Of a stretch of DNA of 64,000 nt, positions 57,501-64,000 are shown one piece after another (the first letter of the stretch is position 1; every line of letters begins with the position of its first letter). This DNA comes from Sarcocystis neurona (Eukaryota > Apicomplexa > Conoidasida > Eucoccidiorida > Sarcocystidae). The notes below the pieces were generated by a model. It saw only the letters and a list, made by a program, of their open reading frames with translations. It made no database searches and was not told the origin of the DNA. Position numbers and translations under genes: made by a program. Where the stretch lies: positions 347,510 through 411,509 of the forward strand of contig KL647288.1 of NCBI GenBank assembly GCA_000727475.1. Reading direction: 5' to 3'.

Positions 57501-60500
57501 CTGCTGAAGACAGCAGCTCTACCTCAGGAGCCAGCGTGTCAACCGCAGGTGTACACGCACAGCCGAAGGAAGGGGAGGAAGCACGGGAGGGAGATAGAGA
57601 GAGGAAAGGAGGAGAGAAATAACCAGTCACAGACTTTGCGCCACGGATGGAAAAGTTGACTAAAGAGTCAGAAGTGGCGACACTCTTGAAGGGATCCGAA
57701 AGAAAAGGATAAGGGGAGGGCAGATCAGCTTGACCAGCAACGGCCGAATGTAAGGAACGTGACACAGTAGTAGTTGGTTTCTGCGGTAAAGAGAACAGAG
57801 AAGAAAGCGCAGGCGAAAACGAGGCAGTGGTCGGAATAGGTGCTGCGGAAGTAGCGACATGAGAACGACTATCAGGTCCTGCTGGAGCAGTAGCAGCAGC
57901 GGCAGCACCGCGAAGGGCGCCGGCCGTAGAAGCGGCGGGGGAGAGAGGCAGAGGGTGGTTGGACGAGGGAACAGCAGCAGCAGATGTCGGCGAGGCAACC
58001 GCAGCAGTTGAAGAAGCGAAGGCAGCAGCACCACCTGCAGGAAGAGACGCAGCAGCAGCAGCAGCCGAAGCGGAAGCCGCAGCAATCACGTGTGAGTCAA
58101 AGCCGACAGCAGAACGGGCACGGGAAACAACAGCAGCAGGAGGGACAGGCGGAACAGCGGCATTAAGAGGAAAGGTTGTTGTTCTTGGGGAAGGGGAAGA
58201 AGGAAACGATAAATCAGGAGGTTCTACTTTTGGGAGAGGCAGCACTGCCGCAGCAGGTACTCCATCTGACGCAGCGACACCAGGCGCAGCAACACTCTCA
58301 CTGAAGGTTTTGAAGTCAGCACCAACAGCAGGATACACTGCGGCAGCAGTGGTAAACGTAGCCGTCTGCGTACTTGGCAGCGCATTAGTAGTAGCAGCCG
58401 CAGCATTTGAGTCAGCAGCACTTGTTAAGAAAGCTACTGCTGCATCAGTAGCAGTAGTAACCGTAGGGGTTGCTGCATGAGGAGTAACACTAGTGGCAGT
58501 ACTGAGAAACATGGAAGACGCGGCATAAGCAGCAACTGCAAGAGCGTTCTCAGTAGCAACTATCGCAGGGACTGTGAACTTGGGCTCTGCGCCTGTTGTG
58601 CGAAGCCCCTGCGACGCCACACCCAGCGGTCGAAACGGACACTGGCATGCTATATCTGTTTCTTTTCGCTGCGTGCTGCTGTCGGTTGCAGTGCAATTAC
58701 TATTCTCAGCGTTCTGTTCGTTGTCGCAGTCTTTTGTGTCACTCCTGGCGATCGTGGTGCTGCTGGCCACGGAATGTAAAGTGGAACAGTTGAAGCGGTT
58801 GCTACCGCATGTTCTAGCATCGGGGAAAAAACTGCTTCTGCTGGTCCTCCGCATACTGTGAGACTGTTCTGCGACGCGTCTACAGAGGTTTGAAGGATGT
58901 CTGCAGTCTCTGTTGTCGCTCCGCAAGTTGAGGAGTCCCACAAGACTGACGTTACTGCTAACCGGTCCGGAGGGCTGTCGGCAGCTGCGAGGGCTGCTGC
59001 TATTACACAGAGAGGAAGTAGCAAAGGACGTGCTGCTGGTGGTGATGCACAGCTGCTGGTTAGACGGAAACGCTGTGCTTCTGCGTGTGCGGCTGCTTGT
59101 GTCGTACGCGGCAGCAACAGGATGCTCGCAGCTGCTGGCAGAGCGAAAACCTTGACGCGACTTGCAGCCGCTACTAATGTCGCCCTCAGGAAATGGTGGA
59201 ACGGTGCCGCTGCCGTTGTACTTGCTGCTGCCACGGGTTGCAAGAGCTGCACAAGACACGTCAGTATCTTCCCTGGGATGGGAATTTCCGCTGCTATTGC
59301 TGTTGCTTGGTTTACGCGTGGAGTAGAAACTGGAGCGTAGCGGAGCAAACGGGCTTCGATGCAGTGTTGACGCAACGGCAGCTGCAGTGTGGACACTGCT
59401 GGGCACTGAGCTCGAAAGATGACTGTCGTTGTTTTTAAAGTGACGCAAAACGCCAAGACATTGACTACTGCTGCTGTCGCCTCTGCCCCTGCTGGTGCTG
59501 CAGCTGTTGCTGCTGCTGCAGAAGGCATCGGTAAGACGGAAACTTGCACCAGTGCTACGACGGCTGCTGCAGAAGTGGGCTTCAGAGCTTACGCCGCTGC
59601 TATTAGTGGTAGAGGAACACTGAGTACTGCTGCAGGTGCAGCTGTTCCGCGTTTGCTGTGAAGACCCATTGCACCAGGGGTCGCCAGCATGTTCTGCAGC
59701 AGCCACACACTTGCTCTGTCTGCTGCTGGCGTTGTTTGTGCGATCAGAGGACTTGGTGGCGCCGCAGGAGAACATACAGCTTTGTGATACGCTGGAACAA
59801 TTATTGCAGTTGTCACAGGGTGCGGACGACCTGGCTCTGTTACGGGTGCACGGCACTGCGGGGAGCGTGCTGCTGTTCCTTTGCTGCTCGGGAAGAAAGA
59901 GCTGACTGTCGCTGCTAATTCTGTTGGTGAAGGGCCAGATACTGGACGTGGTTGCTGCATTTGTTTGTTCAGTCAAAGAAGAGCGATATGTGGGCGTGTC
60001 ACCTAGGTGGAGCACACGACTGCTGGCAGCTGCTTCTTCCTGTGTTTCACTAACTGAGGAAAAAGTTGCAAGCCGCTCCAAATTGCTCGTGCACCTCTCT
60101 GCCCGAGAGAAGACAGCCGCTGTTGTGTCTGCAGTAGAAGATGATCGCGTTGCTCGAGGTGCCGTGGAGGTGAGGAATGCTGCTGCTGCTGCTGCGGACG
60201 TTGTTGTTGCTGTTCCTGCCTTCCAGATCACTCCTGGCGACCGCACGGCTGCTGCTTCTGTTTCCTCCTCATTCGGTCTTTTTGAGTGTGATGTTCGTAC
60301 TGTCGACGCTGTTGGGTTTTCTGATGCTGTCAAGGCTGTGACCGGACCTAATCCGGCAGCTTGTGTTCTACCTGCAGGTAGCGCGCTTGCTTCTGTATAT
60401 CCTCTTGCTGACAAAGGTGCAGTAATGCCCAGGGTTGGTCCTGCTGATGTAACTGCGCATTCTACAGCTGGTGGCAAGGTGACCGTGCCTCCTCTTGTGA

Positions 60501-61116
60501 TTGCGGCCTCCGCCGTTCCTCCTGCCGCTGCTGACACCATCACGCGTGCTAGGAGCGCTGCGGCGGGCGCTGGTGTTACTCGAGCAGCGGCAGCTGCTCT
60601 TCTCCTCGAAGGGCGGCCGTGATTGAAGAAATCACGTGCGCTTAGGAGGCACTCCAAGTATTTCCCGCTGCTGCTGCTGCTGATTGTGCTGTCGCGGCTG
60701 TTGTCTACGCAGCGCAGCGCTGAAAAGCGAGAGATTGTTGGGAGAGGCGGCGGCAGAACGCGAGGTGGCGACTCAGCTGCAAGTTGTCGCCGTGCGTGTG
60801 AAGAATAGGCAGCATCACTTTGGCGAGCTGCAGCAGCAGGACCCTCTTTCTCATCAGTAGGAACAGCAGCACCGCTATCACCAGCAGCAGCAGGATGAAC
60901 TGCGCACCCAATCGCAAGCACGTGGTTCCCGCCAGTAGCAACAGCATCGACGGCAGGCAGGTCGCTTTGTGAAGATGTTCTCCATCCTCTCGCACTGCAC
61001 AAGCCTTTCTCTCCGTGTGCTGCGGCTGCTGCCGTTGTCTTTGGCACTGCTTCAGCTGAAGTAAGTCGCTCTGCAGGCCGTACTGTAGTCGCGTGGCTTC
61101 CCCCTGACCTCTCCAA
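51527..61116 (-). CDS. Giant Ala/Ser/Thr/Gln-rich protein, two exons
   Basis: Exon A (61116-54233) is open for 2294 codons and exon B (53432-51527) for 635. The exon A stop TAA overlaps the donor GC|GTAAGA. Removing 53433-54232 (ending TTTTACGCAG) restores phase and reads RRERQALFA|LRVAGSKPVEILRCC, for about 2929 aa. The ORF starts at TTG, and the first in-frame ATG is at 60540, so an upstream exon or the ATG at 60540 is the likely start. Composition: Ala/Thr/Ser-rich N-terminal half with Ser/Cys patches, Pro-rich middle (KVEPPDLSFPSSPS), Ser/Arg-rich segment, a coiled-coil-like piece (RLEQELQQKKLQWEDALK, KKHVDEYAADAEAV), then poly-Gln in both exons. No known domain is visible, and function is unknown. 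TAA at 51527 also overlaps GTAAAT, so a further exon is possible. Confidence 0.72.
53433..54232 (-). other. Intron of the giant gene, TA-rich
   Basis: 800 bp with donor GTAAGA and acceptor TTTTACGCAG on the minus strand. The centre (53700-54100) is TATATA/ACATAT satellite, absent from the flanking coding sequence. One GTGTACGTACAC palindrome lies at 53616-53627. Confidence 0.75.
57006..57017. repeat. GTGTACGTACAC palindrome inside the giant ORF
   Basis: Exact palindrome in context CCGGTGTACGTACACTGG. In the minus-strand coding frame it reads SVRTP. This is the only copy lying in apparent coding sequence. Confidence 0.8.
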
Positions 61117-61149
61117 AGACGGTGTGTGAATTACTGGCTGACTCTATGA

Positions 61150-62130
61150 CACCTGCTTTTGCTGTTGAACCCGCTACTGCTGCTGAAGTAGCTCCTGCTG
61201 CTCCTGCTCGAAAATGAGCCGTACCGGGAGACCTGCTTTTGGGTTTGCTGCTGCTGGAGCACCTGCTTGTGTCTCAGCTGGCCATGTTGCGAGTGCTCGC
61301 GCCTCTTGTCCCGGCGGTCGCTAAACGGGAAGGATGCAGAAAAAACTTGTTATGTCCCCCTTCCGTGACACCTTCCACTACGACAGTACCTGCTAGACTC
61401 TCCGTTCCTTTGACCTCGCCAGTATTCTGACTCCTGCTGCTTTCACCCTGTGTAAACGACCACAGTTCGCTTACTCCCAATACTACAACTACTATTACTC
61501 CAACGTAGACTTCACCAGTAGTACTACAAGCTTCTCTACAAATAGGAAAAGCCTACTGGTAGTCTCACTATTTGAACTGATACCGTTACTCTGTCCACCT
61601 CCAAGAAACAAAACAACCGCGATTACTTTCAAACAGATGGTGGTTGACATACTCAGGCAATAATAGCAAATGGTAGCGCGTATGACCAGTGCTGGAGACC
61701 CGATTCGTAGGTGGTACGACTACTAACACTATCTCAGCCTGCTTTAATATGTCTACATGCTAGCGTATTACTTCTCCCGGTAATATCACCAGTACTCCTG
61801 CTAGTAGCAGCACTACAGCTATTATCCTTACCGCCCCCGCTGTTTATATTGCTACTAGTACTGTTGCCGCCAACTCCACTCCTACTATTACTTCTTCTAC
61901 TGTGCCGCTTCCCACTCCATCTGCTATTTTCATTTCTACTTTTACTTCTACGCTTCACGTCACAACACAGTTGTGCCACCGCACTTTTTAAAATGAAACC
62001 AGCATCTTCCTCCAAAATAAAGCGGTCCAGAAACTTAACTCTGCTTGGCTGGTCCTGCCAAATGTGCAAGTAGAAATAGACACTAAATGTCTGCGGGTCT
62101 TTGCATGTCCAGCACGGTGTACAAAAATAC
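61150..62130 (-). pseudogene. Degenerate repeat-coding region upstream of the giant gene
   Basis: The sequence keeps a three-base rhythm (ACTACTACT, GTAGTAGTA) but with A/T-rich variants of the Ala/Val/Ser codons and several stops. Short open minus frames persist (61274-61480; 61734-62132 with YLHIWQDQPSRVKFLDRF). It may be a decayed 5' part or copy of the neighbouring gene, or it may contain a genuine small exon at 61734-62132. No splice link to exon A is shown. Confidence 0.3.
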
Positions 62131-62394
62131 ACCTAGGGCCTAAGGATATGCACGTAGAGATTGTGACACATCTCTACACCCCTAGACGCAAATAGGTCTG
62201 CATTAACGAGGAAGTACGGCCGGTGGCAGGTGAGTGGATCTGATTATAGAGAGAAATATTGACGCATACGCGAAAAGTACGCCTAGCCTGCAACAGCTTA
62301 TGATTGAGCCTGCTGCATTTACGTGATTTTTTGCAAACGTGCGCGCAGACGTGGTTTAACGTAGATAGGCAGGAAGATATACAGATATATACGT

Positions 62395-62430
62395 GCTTAT
62401 ATAGAGAGAGGCACACATGTGTATTTGTAC

Positions 62431-62461
<31 letters not shown>

Positions 62462-62470
62462 TATGCACAC
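62395..62470. repeat. TA dinucleotide run
   Basis: A near-perfect TATATA block of about 30 bp inside a wider TATATG/ACACAC-rich stretch. 62140-62600 has no gene I can support. Confidence 0.85.
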
Positions 62471-63089
62471 ATACCTGAACATGCCTACGTATAATACCTG
62501 TAGTCACACTTTGCACAAGCACACGTATGGTGAATGTACGCAGATTGATTTTGTGAATGTGTATCTGCACACACAGACACATACATCCACACACACAGAG
62601 GCTGACGGATGAGCACTTTCTTCTAACAAAGATATGCTTCAGTGTGAGAAAGTGTTACATACCTGTGTGTCATGGGTCACAGTGGGCAGCAGCGGTCGCT
62701 CTGCCCGCAGCACGAGAATGGCTCTACCTGTCCACAAATTCTCTCCTTTTGTTGCTGCCGTTGTTTATACTCCAGAACTCAAGAGAGAGAACAGAAAAGA
62801 GGAGGCACTCATGCTGAGGCACACACACCGTAGATCACGCTCTACGGGACTCCTGTCTCTCGCCGTGGGGCACGCATATATTGACAACATGAAAATCACA
62901 CCACTAACTTCTTGTGTCTTTCTACTCCCAGTACTTCTAACGCACGCGCGCTGCGGCGGCGGGGGGCCACACGTGCAACGCGCGACCTTGGTGTTCATGC
63001 TGCTGCTGCGGGTGGTGGTGCTGCTGTTCTTCCGGCTCGCCCTTTCGCGGTCGCAGCTGCTGTCGCTGCTACCCCTCACGTTTACTCTC

Positions 63090-63510
63090 ATATATATATA
63101 TATATATATATGTATATATCATCCCTTCTACGTTCATAGCAGGCTGCGTCTGCCAGTTCGAATGGGATGGTGCCTCGACAGCACTCCCTTCACGTGGAGA
63201 AAGTTTGCGGCCCCCGTACACATGGACCTACACACTGCGCGGGGATTTATACTGCATTGTCATACAAATATGTTTTACTCATATATATATATATATATAT
63301 GTAAGCCCTTCTACGTTTGGAGCAGACTGCGTCCGCCAGCTCGAATGGAATAGTGCCTCGACAGCACTCCTTTCACGTGGAGAAAGTTTGCACGCCGCGT
63401 ACACATGGACGTACACACTGCGCAGGGATTTATACGTGTATCTACACGCCATGTGCACGCCGCGTACACATGGACGTACACACTGCGCAGGGATTTATAC
63501 GTATATCTAC
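63090..63510. repeat. 183-bp tandem repeat with a nested 65-bp repeat
   Basis: CCCTTCTACG begins at 63123 and 63306. The copies share TA runs, GCCTCGACAGCACTCC, CACGTGGAGAAAGTTTG and ACACTGCGC. Within the second copy a shorter unit (CACGCCGCGTACACATGGAC) recurs at 63391 and 63456, a period of 65 bp. No coding function is apparent. Confidence 0.88.
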
Positions 63511-63519
63511 ATTGATATA

Positions 63520-64000
63520 TAGATATGATACGAGTGGGGGGTACAAAAGTGTTCTAAAGAAGCGGGGAAGCCTGTTTTTCCGCAAGGCTGTATTTTGGCA
63601 CGCAAAGTAAGTCACCGCGTGAAGTGCTTTGCCTTGTGAGCGGCAGACGTCTCTACAGAGGAGAACGTAAAATACTCTTATAAATTAGTACTTCTCTTAT
63701 GTTCAAGCGTGTATAGGTCTACGAGTGTGTGCCTGTATAGGCAGTTTGCTTCTTTTTACAAGTAGAACTCATGCTCACACACGGTGACATACTTATTTAC
63801 GCACTGAACAGCATTGTAGAGATACACTGCCCACTCCCCCTACCGCACTATATTGCCACCCTTCAAAATGCCTGCCGTACGTTCCGCTGTACGGAAGAAT
63901 ATTCGTATACTCATGAACACAAGGATATAACGGAATACATCCACATGGGCACGGCTGCCGCCTCATTGCACACAGCTTTGCGGAATATTGTGAAGGTGTC
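63520..64000. other. Unassigned end of window
   Basis: Mixed-composition DNA without trinucleotide repeats, long frames or known motifs. I see no gene in it. Confidence 0.5.

Overview
This window looks like nuclear DNA of a coccidian apicomplexan, most likely Eimeria. The evidence is dense CAG/CTG trinucleotide tracts that translate as runs of Gln, Ser, Ala, Leu or Cys in every frame, long alternating TATATG/ACATAT tracts, a gene with many introns, and two runs of N (16372-16845 and 40642-41023). I see no bacterial-style operons, rRNA, CRISPR array or convincing tRNA. The genus is inferred from composition and from the one gene I could identify. Because the CAG strand stays open in several frames, most long ORFs here are uninformative. 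I relied on homology, spliced phase, and sequence variety between the repeats.

0-5.6 kb: CTG-rich then CAG-rich DNA separated by TA-rich DNA. It contains only weak coding candidates, and its strand is ambiguous. 5.6-24.5 kb (+): a 12-exon gene for the ribosome-biogenesis GTPase BMS1. All 11 introns have GT..AG ends, and the joined exons give one open frame of 1554 codons that follows the family from the N-terminal basic region to the C-terminal basic tail. Its introns hold TA-rich tracts, GAGACGG minisatellites, a 57-bp tandem repeat and a cluster of a 12-bp palindrome.

24.5-33.6 kb: a repeat-poor stretch with a hypothetical minus-strand coding block at 29.8-31.2 kb, several weak exon-like islands and two local tandem duplications. 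33.4-43 kb (-): a polyglutamine protein gene in at least three phase-compatible exons, cut by an assembly gap inside its glutamine tract. 43-51.5 kb: TA-rich and polypyrimidine DNA with a few short plus-strand exon candidates. 51.5-61.1 kb (-): a very large Ala/Ser/Thr-rich gene of two exons (about 2929 codons). 61.1-64 kb: degenerate repetitive DNA and a 183-bp tandem repeat.

Only BMS1 has a function I can assign: GTPase-driven maturation of the small ribosomal subunit in the nucleolus. The two large minus-strand genes are unrecognised. The main unusual signals are the palindrome GTGTACGTACAC clustered in BMS1 intron 4 and scattered elsewhere, the strand polarity of the trinucleotide repeats (CAG in exons, CTG ahead of splice acceptors), and repeated cases where an ORF stop codon overlaps a splice donor, so that raw ORFs end exactly where exons do.
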